Positions 21,328 through 30,952 of a stretch of 64,000 nt of DNA are shown here, in pieces. Positions within the stretch are counted from its first letter, which is position 1. Each line of letters starts with the position of its first letter. Origin of the DNA: Chara braunii (lineage: Eukaryota; Streptophyta; Charophyceae; Charales; Characeae); NCBI GenBank assembly GCA_003427395.1, contig BFEA01000193.1:2071839-2135838 (forward strand). The letters run 5' to 3'. Both the position numbers and the translations under genes were made by a program. The notes beneath the pieces are model-generated. The model saw only the letters and a program-made list of their open reading frames with translations, made no database searches and was not told the origin of the DNA.

Positions 21328-21512
21328 AATACACCTTTGGGCAATTAAATTAATTTAAATTTAACGTTCCTGGCCTCAATTTCGGGGTTTGGGGAACCGA
21401 AGAAGTCGCCAAGCCCTACTGGCGGGAACCCGCGTAGCCCTGACGATTTCGGTTCAAAAAACGCCGAAATTAAGGCCAGGAACATCAAAGTTAATTGCCA
21501 CAAAGGGGTAAT
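21328..21512. mobile_element. TIR element, about 180 bp, with double inverted arms
   Basis: Inner arms GTTCCTGGCCTCAATTTCGG (from 21366) and CCGAAATTAAGGCCAGGAAC (to 21483), and outer arms ACACCTTTGGGCAATTAA and TTAATTGCCACAAAGGGGT, form a MITE-like structure within the presumed CNGC intron. Confidence 0.75.
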
Positions 21513-21572
21513 AGGTTTTCATTAAGCAATTCAACAGACATAATCTACATACATATATAAAAAATAAAAATA

Positions 21573-21735
21573 TGACGACATACTATATCAATATATTCTA
21601 TATTCACCTGTGGGTGTATAATTGCCAAAACAAAAAAAAAACAAAAAAAAAACTCGGGGGTTTTGTTGTCAAGTACAGAAAAAGAAAAACCCTACCTGAA
21701 GGAAGAGGACGGACACCAAGAAGATCGATACATAT
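21573..21735 (-). repeat. degenerate duplicate of the CNGC exon-1 end and 5' splice site
   Basis: This block matches 22425-22570: a TTGCCAAAAC(A/C) stretch, the A-rich run, AAAAGAAAAACCCTACCTGA and AAGGACACCAAGAAGATC-like text. It therefore repeats the end of exon 1 and its GTAGG(G) donor about 850 bases into the intron. Frame and donor are both damaged. Confidence 0.75.
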
Positions 21736-22079
21736 ATATCGTCACACCGTGTATCAGCCCAAAGACGAAAAAACAAAAAAGGAAAGACGGAAGGAAGGAA
21801 GGAAAGCTCCGCCTGTTCATCACGGTTACCTCTTACGTACAAGGCCGCCCACGTGCATGACAGGTTGAGCGCCGGCTGCCCCCATCCCCGTGTGTCACAA
21901 GGACCCACTTGCACGCAGCCAAAAGGCAAAGAGATAAAGAAAAGGAGGAGGAAAACAAACCTCACAGAAGCAAGAGAAAGAGAAAGGGATTCAGTCAAAG
22001 ACAGGACAAGGGAAGAGGAAGGCCTATCAGTCAAACAAAGCAAATGGCACACCCCATCTTTTTTTCTTTTCTTCCGGCA

Positions 22080-22424
22080 ATTTTTTTTTTTTTCCTTCTT
22101 CTTCTTCTTCTACATTCTCTTTCTTCTTCTTCCTCCCCTTCTTCTTCTTCCTCCCCTTCTTCTTCTTCTACATTCTCTTTCTTCTTCCTCCCCTTCTTCT
22201 TCTTCTTCCTCCCCTTCTTCCTCTTCTTCCTCCCCTTTTCTTTCTTCTACATACTTCTTCTCTTCTTCTTCTTCTACATTCTCTTTCTTCTTCCTCCCCT
22301 TCTTCTTCTTCTTCCTCCCCTTCTTCTTCTTCTTCCTTCCCTTTTCCTTCTTCTACATTCTTCTTCTTCTTCTTCTTCTTCTTCTTCTTCTTCTTCTTCT
22401 TCTTCGTTTTCTTCTTCTACTTCT
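22080..22424. repeat. (TTC)n-rich microsatellite inside CNGC intron
   Basis: An imperfect TTC/TCC tract of about 345 bases with repeated CTACATTCTCTTTCTTC phrases. Reading frames on both strands (poly-Arg/Lys on minus, poly-Ser/Phe/Leu on plus) are artefacts. Confidence 0.95.
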
Positions 22425-22538
22425 TATGGCGCCGTAAATAAATACTTTATGTTCCCGTGTGGGTTTATGATTGCCAAAACCAAAAAATCCGGTTTTTTTT
22501 TTCTGTCGCGTACGAAACAAAAAAAGAAAAACACCTAC

Positions 22539-23104
22539 CTGAGGAAGAGGAAGGACACCAAGAAGATCCATGAAGAATCTCCACCTCAGGTAACGCTTGG
22601 CGATCTTCTTCGGGTCTTCGATTACTTGACCGTGCGCGAATCCGAACTTCTTCAAATAGCCGATTCGGAATCGGAGGATGATGTGAAGGAGATACAGAAA
22701 ATCGGTGAAACATCTCAGCACCGTCAGCAGCATGGCGAGGTCGTGATTAATTTCCACGCAGGGTCGGTCGTCATGAATCTCGCAGACAAAAAAGAAAAGC
22801 GGATCAATATATAGCGCAACCACGCACGTGACGGCAAACATTTGGTTCCAACGGCGGACGAAAGGAGCATGGGGCGGGATGATCCTTGTTAAGATAGCCA
22901 ACCTGGAAAGGAACCGTCGGAAAGAGTCCCTCTCTCCGATGGAGATCCGCTCTCCGTCGACCTCAGGCGCATCATCAAGGCCACTGCGATCGGGATTCAA
23001 ATCTCCGTACGGATCAATGAAAGGATCGTATCCCGAATCAGATTCGGAATTCACGTACGAATCCCCCCCTCCTCCTCCTCCTCCTCCTCCTCCTCCTCCT
23101 CCTC

Positions 23105-23141
<37 letters not shown>

Positions 23142-23813
23142 AAAGGCGCCGGCGCCGCCGCCGGCGCGCCATCGCGACTGCGGCACTCCCAAAGCACCGC
23201 TCATCGGAACCAAATGCTGTCCTCCAACCCCCTCTATTACCCGGTTATCTGGCGGCCGGCGCGGGCGGTAGCCACTTGGTCCAACGAACGTCCTCGATTC
23301 CTCCCTGCCGTAGTTATAAGTGGGAACGTACCCGCTTGGCCCAACGAACGTTCTCGATTGATCCATGGCGTAATTGCGCGGCAAATCCACGGCGAAATCC
23401 ATGGTGAAATCCATGGTGTAATCGGGACGACCGCGAGGCCTGCCGCCGCCACGATCTGAGGCGGGCGTGGGCGGTAGCTGCGCTGCATCCGACGCCTCTC
23501 GGCTAGTACCAGGCACACCATATCCTCCCCGGATGGGTGGGGGATCCGATGCCTCGACCGCGGTCAGCTCAATCGCCGCCCCACCACCTGCTGCATATGC
23601 TCCTCCTCCCGCGCCCATCGCCTGCCGTCCGCGACCAGCCCATCCCCCAGCATCCGCGGGGACAACGCTTTCACGCGCTACCCCAGCCTCTCGACGTGTC
23701 CGGTCGGGAGGTGCCCACAATGGCGGCGGACGCGCCGGGGTGGGCCGTTCCCCAGCCCCGCCGTCCCTACCGGCAATTCGAGAATCTCCGCTCTCCCTCC
23801 TTATCGGTTCCAT
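22539..23813 (-). CDS. plant-type cyclic nucleotide-gated channel (CNGC), first coding exon
   Basis: CNGCs are plasma-membrane Ca2+/K+-permeable cation channels of the voltage-gated superfamily. The exon encodes 425 residues from an ATG at 23813. Residues 1-220 are a low-complexity Gly/Pro/Arg-rich cytosolic leader with DFTMDFAVDLPRNYAMDQSR-like repeats and poly-Ala/poly-Gly runs. Then follow ILTRIIPPHAPFVRRWNQMF and AVTCVVALYIDPLFFFV (S1), LAMLLTVLRCFTDFLYLLHI and ILRFRIGYL (S2), EDPKKIAKRYLRWRFFMDLL and GVLPLPQ (S2-S3), all close to land-plant CNGCs. Exon 1 ends after codon 425 (phase 0) at CTCAG|GTAGGT, donor at 22538-22533. S3-S6, the pore, the C-linker and the cyclic-nucleotide and calmodulin sites are not found at lower coordinates, so either the first intron exceeds 22 kb or the gene is truncated or misassembled. 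Confidence 0.87.
23067..23139. repeat. coding trinucleotide repeats (poly-Gly, poly-Ala of CNGC)
   Basis: (CCT)n then (GCT)n on the plus strand encode runs of Gly and Ala in the minus-strand CNGC leader. They are in frame, so length changes would alter only the disordered N-terminus. Confidence 0.9.
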
Positions 23814-24129
23814 CTCTTCCTTCTCCCTATATCTGTTCCTTCTCCCTATATCTGTTCCTTCTCCCTACTGTGTACTCCTCCCCCCTCCCCCGCGCCCTCC
23901 CCCTCGCCCTCCTCCTCGACTCTCCTTTTCCCCTTGGCTCTGAAGACAAGGCGCACCTTCCTTCGGCATCACCGCGTTGTTCGCAACCCCCCTTTCCCCC
24001 CACACCTTCCCTCGACTCCCCACAGCAACTACCTGGTGCTTCACCCTCCTCCTTGAGCGGCCATGGCCCTGCCTCAACAGGACAGATCCATCCTTTTCGT
24101 CCTTCTTACTTACACTTTGCTCGTCTCAC
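23814..24129 (-). promoter_or_regulatory. region upstream of CNGC start, pyrimidine-rich on plus strand
   Basis: The 300 bases before the ATG (on minus, GA-rich) include three iterations of TTCTCCCTATATCTG-type 18-mers at about 23819-23870. A 5' UTR or core promoter presumably lies here; no convincing TATA box could be placed. Confidence 0.3.
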
Positions 24130-24315
24130 CTCACGTCTTGTCGTGCAACCGTTCCCACTTTCATCCAACAACTCAAGCGCCGTCCAGCTGACGCGTGCTT
24201 GCGGCAGAGCCATCGCTCCCTCCTCACGTCTTGTCGTGCAACCGTTCCCACTTTCATCCAACAACTCAAGCGCCGTCCAGCTGACGCGTGCTTGCGGCAG
24301 AGCCATCGCTCCCTC
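24130..24315. repeat. perfect 93-bp tandem duplication
   Basis: 24130-24222 and 24223-24315 are identical base for base. Because 93 is a multiple of three, both strands show a 31-residue repeat in open frames. Complete identity means a recent event or an assembly artefact. It lies 320 bp upstream of the CNGC start codon. Confidence 0.95.
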
Positions 24316-24828
24316 CCCAAAGAAGTTTTTTCCTACTTGGTCTACTCTACTCTCATTGGGCCTCCTGTTTCTCCTCCTTGGTCTACTCTCATTGAGCCTC
24401 CTGTTTGCTTCCCGGGATCCACATTTGCGTGCGTCGTTCCGATTCAACTCCCTCCACTTCTTTGGGGCGAAACGTTGCGAATACACTACACCACTCACCA
24501 CGTGCAAAATGAGAATGGAAAAAAATAAAAATAATAAGGAAAATTTGTCTGGCGCCCCTGTAACAAACGTTATTTCGTGTCGCGCCCCTCCGACCGCAGC
24601 TTTACCCTGTCGCGCCCCTGGGCCAAAAATATTTTCGGAAGGCCCTTGTCGGTAGTGACTGCAACTTTCCAGGACGCCCTCCTACGCCCTCTTTGGACTG
24701 ACGGTCGGGCCCTGTGCCATATGCCCTCATGACCGGCAGCCATCTTTCTGCAATGCCCCCCCAGCCGTGAGGCACCACAATTCGCATTTCCATCGGGCAC
24801 TGTGCCATATCGTCCGCTTCCCTGCAAG

Positions 24829-24881
24829 TGTGTGTGTGTGTGTGTGTGTGACAGAGAGAGAGAGAAAGGGTGAGTTGGTGA

Positions 24882-24953
<72 letters not shown>
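24829..24953. repeat. (TG)n and (CT)n microsatellites
   Basis: About 11 TG units, a 36-base spacer with AG units, then about 33 CT units. Confidence 0.95.
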
Positions 24954-24956
<3 letters not shown>

Positions 24957-25104
24957 CCCCCTGATTTTCGTCCCAGACTTCTTCTTTCCCGCCTTTGCAC
25001 TCATCGCACTCGTCGTTGACTCAGACTGTCCACCACTAACATCCTTTAGTTTGTCGGAAGAGGGAGCCGCCCCTGCATCGGGGAAAGCAGTAGAAGATGT
25101 GGTA

Positions 25105-25395
25105 GTTGTGGACCACTTGGCAGCAGACGCCCTCTTGGCAGCAGATGCCGTGACAGCAGCTGATGAGGCAGCAGATCATGACGTAGCAGCAAATGGCTTG
25201 GTAGCAGATGACGTGGCATAAGATGACGTGGCAGCAGATGACGTAGCAGCAAATGACGTAGTAGCAAATGGCTTGGTAGCAAATGGACTGGCAGCAGATG
25301 ACGTGGCATACGATGATGTAGCACAAAATGACGTGGCAACAGATGACATAGCAGCAAATGGCTTGGCATCAAATGGCTTGGCAGCAAATGGTACC
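25105..25395. repeat. 15-bp minisatellite with TGACGTGGCA motif
   Basis: Units alternate GCAGATGACGTGGCA-like and GCAAATGGCTTGGTA-like 15-mers, about 19 in all. On the plus strand one frame reads as pentapeptides of the AADDVAANGL type; on the minus strand as Cys-rich pentapeptides. Neither has a credible gene context. TGACGTGGCA is a plant bZIP-type core, present at least four times. Confidence 0.9.
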
Positions 25396-25616
25396 GGTAG
25401 GGGCATCTCGAAAATTTACCCTCTGGCTTTTAACGGCCATCCGGTAGGGGCATCCTGCAAATTAGGGACCGGTACCGTTAGGGGCGTAACGAAAAGATTT
25501 GAGGCCCAAATGACACCGGGGTCTTATGGAAAATTTAAACCCTGCTCAAAGGGGCACGATGTGTAAATCGACCGTCGGAGGGGTGCAACGCGAAATAACG
25601 CAAATTACAGGGGCGT

Positions 25617-26110
25617 TGTCGAGCGCATCGGCTCCCGCCTTTTTCGCAAAGGCAAGAGCCCTCCCGGCCATGTCACGTAGGAGTTTAAACAAAACCAAAA
25701 TCAGAGACAACTCAGGAACGACGCCTAACTAATCCCGCGAGCCGCCGAGACGACCGCGGTCGCGTCGCCCCTTCACCGCTCTAGCCGGGTGCGCCAGCTG
25801 TACATCTCGCGGTCCCCTACGACAGGATAGGTTCCCGCGGGGCATAAGCTTTCCTTCCCTAAGGGGTTGTTACCACCCTTAGGGCCATATCCCTACCGAG
25901 CTACAACCCCACGTGCGAAAGTTGTTAGATGCAATTGCAGAGGTAGGTCAGTTAAGGGCGTTTGCTCGTTCGTTGTAGTATAGATACGCTTGGTTAACGC
26001 CAAATGAATCTGAACGTCGTATGTTCCTATGGCGCTGATCTCCTAGGTGCAGAGCAGACGCCGGTCGACTAGGACAGTCTCAACCAAACGCGAAACCGAA
26101 CATTAATCCT
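25617..26110 (-). repeat. LTR-type repeat, hairpin-rich family copy 1
   Basis: It begins TGTCGAGCGCATCGG, the same edge as copies at 32397 and 56581. Shared blocks follow in order: a GTGCGCCAG, CTCGCG, CCCCTACGACAG segment; a TTACCACC-type segment; CAATTGCAGAG; GGGCGTTT(G)CTCGTTCG; GCCGGTCGACTAGGAC. A 90-base insertion separates the first two blocks here. The strand is inferred from the primer-binding site next to copy 3. It abuts the TIR transposon end within 1-2 bases. Confidence 0.75.
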
Positions 26111-28080
26111 AGTCTCTTTTACACATAGTCAAGCGAAAATTGTAACAACCATACATAGTTACATCGAAAGGAATCGTTCGTAGTCAATAGAAACATATCC
26201 AATCTGAAATGATAATTGAGAGAATCCAAATCATCATTAGATACGTCCAATAATACAATATCAAAATAAAATCCGACCCCCCTGGGTCGAACTCTAAAAA
26301 AATCATATAACCGCCAACGAGGAGTTGGCTTTCGACAATAACGTCGATGTTGCCGATATGGTAGTCGGACAACCTCAGTTTTGACCTGATGAGACGCGGT
26401 GCCAAAGTCATTCATCTCAGCCTACCGTCGACCTAAGATTCGACACGCTCACACCTGTCTCCATACTTTCTCAATCTTATTGACTGACAAACTTTTTTGC
26501 GAATGATTCTTGATCAGGGGCATTGCTTGAGGTGTTACATGCCTCTCCCTATAGGAAGTGGTCTTGGGTATTCCTCCTCCTCATCCAAACACAAGACTCG
26601 GATCTCAGAAGTCGGACCGCCTCTATCGAATCGACAAAATACCGCCCCCGTGGAACGGTCCACTCTGGGTCAATAACAGGGTTGGCTCCTAAAGCAACGA
26701 CCCCCCGTCCCAGATACTTCGTAAAGATAGAAGATGTGTTCACTACACGTAGTTTTCGGTTATTTTTATTTCTTCCGAGTTCAGGGTAGCTTTGACAAAA
26801 AAAAATCGAAGGAGATAGAGAACGAGAATCATTTTTGGACAGGTATAGGTAGCTAAGGTCATTCGAGATAGAATGGGTAATTCTCGGGAAAAACTAGGTT
26901 CATTTGACCTTGTCTGCTTTATTTCAATCAAATTCATTCTACGACACATGCTAAATATTTTTTTTTCAAAACAACGTCTTTTTGACAAACAGGCAAGTGA
27001 AAGGTAGAAAGAAGACAATTCATTCCTTCATCTCAAATAGGCATAATCAATCTTCTTTGTAAGCATCTCTCTACCTACCTGCACAACATGCATAAAAAAC
27101 AAGTTCAAAAGAAAATAGTACAATCCCAGACTCACGTCAGACCTTCCCATTCACATGCATGACTCGCACAACTTTCTCTACCTTTCCTTTCGAACGTTCA
27201 AAACAACAGGGTCAAGCAAAGTGTGGGTTCACACAGGTGTGAAGGGATTTTTGAGTCATTCAACTGACTGACCTTGAGTGAAGTTTGGTCCGGCTCACTC
27301 AAGAAAGTCAAGTAATATTCCAATCGAAGAAAATGATTGCCGTTGAATATGAAAATATGTGGCTCATATGAAAATACGCGACTCACAGCTCCACATGTCG
27401 TGGTCTTTCTCCTGAGTCACGGTCCGCGTCCTCCGCCAAGTGCCCAAGTGAGCAAGAGTTGGGTCCATCGAGATGTTTGAATGAGATAACCCTCAAAGAT
27501 GGTGCTCCCATGATCCTATCTCATGTCGCCTCAACATCCTGAACACTCTCAACGCAGTCCCTACTGCACCTCGTCCTCCAAGGACAGTTCTCCAACCAAC
27601 CGCAAGTCCATGCCGCCTTAAATCATCATATCCGCTCACAATAACCACATAAAGATGCCGGTCCTGATCTCAAAATCAGTCTCATCTGGTTCCAAAATGG
27701 TCCTAAGTGGTCCCAATGCAGCCCCACACCATTGCCGCAATACTAGGTAGTTCTGAACTCAAAACCGCTTGCTCCGCGCGCCGCAAAAAAATAAAGGTGA
27801 TTCTCGTTGAAAACCGTTTGTATCACGAGCCCCAAAAAAATAAATATGTTTTTCCGGCGCAAACCGCAAGGGCCGCAACTCCAATAGCCGCTACCACGAG
27901 CACTCACTCCGTGCCACCTTCACACCGTCGGTCCACACACCACTACCGCACAATCCCAAACGTGCACCAGCGTTGGCCCAACCTCTGGACCTCATTAGAA
28001 TCCACCATAGTTGCCGCACATCACAAAAAAAAGTACGAAACTGCCGCTCACTGCGCCGTCAAAACCGGTATCACGCCGTC
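26111..28080. other. no gene recognised; probable interior of the hairpin-rich element
   Basis: There is no coding region that I could support. Hairpins occur at 27228-27243 (TTCACAC/GTGTGAA) and 27265-27310 (TGACT outer arm, TTGAGTGA/TCACTCAA stem). The rest is AT-rich to about 27600, then C/A-rich. Confidence 0.5.
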
Positions 28081-28082
28081 GT

Positions 28083-28344
28083 GCTGTGGGCAACTCCTTT
28101 GCCCACAGCCAGGCAAAAATTCGTGGGTGCTCCTGGCCCTCGATCTAAATCGATGGTCAAGAGTCATGTGCCTTGGTTTTCCCTCAAGAGAACCAAGGTC
28201 TTCAATCCCCAGAAGTACCTGGCCGTTTTCCCAGGCCAGGTGCTCCTGGAAAAGGCAGTACCGAGCCATTCTCTACAGCCTGTTAAAAAATGAACAGGTG
28301 CAGTCACTTCACCCCCTAGAACCTTCTGGGGACTGCACCTGTTC
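28083..28344. repeat. cluster of four perfect-arm hairpins
   Basis: 28083-28109 GCTGTGGGCAA/TTGCCCACAGC (11 bp, 5-base loop); 28171-28198 CCTTGGTT/AACCAAGG; 28218-28240 CCTGGCC/GGCCAGG; 28292-28344 GAACAGGTGCAGTC/GACTGCACCTGTTC (14 bp). The arm sequences are unrelated to one another. Four such stems in 260 bases is far beyond chance. The next base block is an N gap. Confidence 0.85.
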
Positions 28345-28365
28345 TGCAGCCACAACCAAATTCGC

Positions 28366-28445
28366 NNNNNNNNNNNNNNNNNNNNNNNNNNNNNNNNNNN
28401 NNNNNNNNNNNNNNNNNNNNNNNNNNNNNNNNNNNNNNNNNNNNN
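28366..28445. other. assembly gap (80 N)
   Basis: N run followed by a 33-base fragment and an adapter junction; continuity between 28365 and 28517 is doubtful. Confidence 1.
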
Positions 28446-28478
28446 TCAGGGTTTTCGGACATTTCACCACTTCAGGAC
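28446..28478 (+). repeat. 33-base fragment identical to the repeat at 42823
   Basis: All 33 bases equal 42823-42855, part of the ACTTCAGGA-rich repeat. Sandwiched between an N gap and an adapter, it may be a misplaced read. Confidence 0.85.
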
Positions 28479-28516
28479 CTGTCTCTTATACACATCTAGA
28501 TGTGTATAAGAGACAG
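28479..28516. other. Nextera mate-pair junction adapter (assembly contaminant)
   Basis: The same 38 bases as at 11067-11104. Here the 9-base flanks differ (CTTCAGGAC versus CTAATAGTG), so the two sides need not be adjacent in the genome. Confidence 0.98.
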
Positions 28517-28761
28517 CTAATAGTGGTCAGGCTCCGACACTCATAGACAGCTGCTGTCTGTTTTCAATCACAAACGGGCGCAGTTGTTCGTACCCACAAC
28601 ATATAGAGTGAAAAGGGGGATTAAAAACAAAGGAAAACAAAATTTTAATAAAAAAAACAAAAAAAAAAAACAAAAAAAAAAAAACTTGCAAGGGAGAGGG
28701 AACCGACCTACCTGAAGTGCATGTTCGGCCACTATCAGGTAAGGTCCACGTCCCCCCTCTT

Positions 28762-28763
<2 letters not shown>

Positions 28764-28821
<58 letters not shown>

Positions 28822-28829
28822 CTATCTAC
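28764..28829. repeat. (TC)n(TATC)n microsatellite
   Basis: About 20 TC units followed by about six TATC units. Confidence 0.95.
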
Positions 28830-29017
28830 ACTCGACGGTCGCGACCATTCGTCGCGAAATAGAAACCACCCACAGTGTGTGCAAAGAGTCTCTCGTAACT
28901 CAAGTACAAGGTCCCAAAGCTCCCATCCGAACGTAGCCGCCCTACGGCGGATGATTCATTCGATTTTGCTCACCTATACTAGGGTGGCTGCCCGTTCGTC
29001 AAGAATGAATGAAGATC

Positions 29018-29701
29018 CAGCGGCCTAGCTCAGTTGGTAAGGCACGCAAGTGGCATTCATGAGGTATTCGGTTCAATCCCCATTGGCCTCATGTACCTTC
29101 TTGGGCATGCTTGACGCCCGCCACCTAAAGATAGTCCGTTGGTCCCCCCAATTGGCATTAAAAAGCAGTCTCTGCTGATGTTCATAGGGGGGGGGGTACT
29201 TAGGGAGGCACAACGACTGGCCACTCAGATGATGCTCGGTCCCTCTCCTACCGGCTGTCCCCTGGCCAGTGCCCCCCAGTGGGGGATTCCTGAAGGCTAT
29301 CAGGCCACCCTGGGCTGAAAAAACCATCATTATCAGATTAGACACAAAATTAAATTTACCTGGGCTGGTTAGTCCGATGATAATACCTCAAGGCCGTCGC
29401 CCTTTTTGGCACCCGCCACCTAGAGATAGCCCGTTGGTCCCCCCAATTGGCATTAAAAAACAGTCTCTGTTGATGTTCATAGGGGGAGGGGTAATCGGGG
29501 AGGCATAGTGGCTGCCCACTCAGATGATGCTCGGTTCCTCTGCTACCCGCTGTCTCCTGGCCGGTGTCTTCCGTTGGGGGTTCCCTGAAGGCAATCAAGT
29601 CCACCCTAGGATGAAAAGGCCACCCGATGTCAGATTACACACAATATTGAATTTACCTGGGCTGGTTAGTCAGATGATAATACCTCAAGGCCATCGTCCT
29701 T
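29018..29701 (+). mobile_element. tRNA-derived SINE-like composite with duplicated body
   Basis: The head (29018-29096) has an A box in GCGGCCTAGCTCAGTTGG and a B box in TTCGGTTCAATCCCC at pol III spacing. The body is duplicated with period 295 (CCCGCCACCT at 29117 and 29412; both copies contain GTTGATGTTCATAGGGGG-like and TTACCTGGGCTGGTTAGT segments). It ends in a run of 22-24 T. As a tRNA gene the head fails: acceptor ends do not pair. Confidence 0.65.
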
Positions 29702-30065
29702 TTTTTTTTTTTTTTTTTTTTTAATGAACGGACACTTACTAATTTCACTAAAAAAAAAAATCAACAGGATATAAAATAAAAGGAAAAAAAACAAAACAAA
29801 AAAACTTACCTCTAAAGAAAAACGGTCGCTCGTTGTTTTAAGCGCCTGTCACGTACACTGGGGCTTTAAACGCCATAGTCACTTTAGAGGGCGTCAGATG
29901 ACGCGCTTCTTTTATATGAGTAGTTCTTAGTTTTTTTTTTTTTTCTAGTTATTTTCCGTTGGCTTATGCCAATGATCATGTCTTCACGTGGGCTGAAAAA
30001 CCACGATTTTAGTAATGCAGATCCAAGATTGAATCCGTGGATTCGAAGAGAAACTTTATTATGAC

Positions 30066-30068
<3 letters not shown>

Positions 30069-30105
<37 letters not shown>
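30069..30105. repeat. (ATT)n microsatellite
   Basis: About 12 ATT units directly adjoining the U6-derived fragment. Confidence 0.95.
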
Positions 30106-30139
30106 CGATTTATGCGTGCCATCCTTGCGCAGGGGCCAT
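30106..30139 (-). pseudogene. U6 snRNA 3'-part fragment
   Basis: The minus strand reads ATGGCCCCTGCGCAAGGATG then GCACGCATAAATCG. This equals the conserved central-to-3' part of plant U6 spliceosomal RNA with one substitution. It joins an AAT repeat at its 3' side, as a tailed retrocopy might. It is too short to be functional. Confidence 0.85.
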
Positions 30140-30952
30140 ACTCCGCGCGGTTGATCTCAACCGTGCAATTCTGAGATCGCACGACCGAGATCGACCGCGT
30201 CACCAAGCACCAGCTCCAAATGGAGCTAACACCAGTAGGTGCACAGTTTCAGGCTCGATCCCAACATCTGTTGGTTGGAAGTCGGACGTGGTACCTACTG
30301 GGCGAGCTCCTTTCATGGGAGCAGAAGCTGCAACCCTTCTACTTGAAGGGTCAAAACCTAGTAGGCCGCCCTCTACCGTAGCTAAGGCAGGCTCGCCTCC
30401 TCGCCATACAGTCGTGCCGCCGACGTCGCCTTAGCAGGCGGCGCACCTTGGCAGTCGTGCTTCCTGCGAACCAACCGCACGAAGCACTCCGTGCGACCCC
30501 CAAAATCATACCCACTTCCTTCGAGTCGTGGTCAGCCAATCGGGTTGGCCTAAACAGCGGTCTGTCGGCCCTCGGCTCAAAGTCAAACCCCGCGGGCCCA
30601 GAAAAAAAAAACTCCTTATTCCTATTCCCCTTGCGTCGCGGCCCTATACCCAACGCATCCCTCTTTTAGCCTACTTAGGCCCTGAATCGCGCGGCTCCCG
30701 ACATTATTTTAGGTAGAATAGGTCTAGCTTTGACGTTCCCATGTCCGCGCACTTCTGCGGCTCCGACAAAAGCAAAGCACTGCCAATTATTATCGTTACT
30801 CTCGGATGCCACAAGAGTGTGGACTAAAACTCGAAAACTTTTCATCTCCCAGTCATAGGTCAGGTCTGAATAAACTTTTGGCCAATGTCAGTCTTATCAA
30901 GTCCTTCAATTCAACGAAAGAGTCGGACAACGTCCGACGTTGAAAAACCCCT

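Larger units (their letters stand above)
24553..25615. mobile_element. DNA transposon with long TIRs, non-autonomous, 1.06 kb
   Basis: The left arm 24553-24630 (starting CGCCCCTGTAACAAACG) is the inverse of the right arm about 25545-25615 (ending ATTACAGGGGCG). Within the arms the phrase GGGGCGCGACA recurs. The 9 bases outside are similar but not identical (TTTGTCTGG / TTGTCGAGC). Long TIRs and a possible 9-bp duplication suggest a Mutator-like element, but no transposase is present. Internal sequence holds (TG)n at 24829, (CT)n at 24888-24953 and a 15-bp minisatellite. Confidence 0.7.

Noticed and set aside
22424-22533. Poly-Arg C-terminus of the CNGC reading frame
   Set aside because: It begins after a consensus 5' splice site and is translated intron (TTC satellite).
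21853-22814. Long plus-strand frames antisense to the CNGC exon and through the TTC tract
   Set aside because: Composition of the microsatellite and antisense of a conserved exon explain them; no family features.
25036-25406. Cys-rich or Ala/Asp-rich pentapeptide-repeat protein
   Set aside because: The 15-bp minisatellite makes every frame periodic; there is no start context, splice sites or conserved domain.
29026-29096. tRNA gene
   Set aside because: A and B boxes are present, but acceptor and anticodon arms do not fold properly and a SINE body follows.
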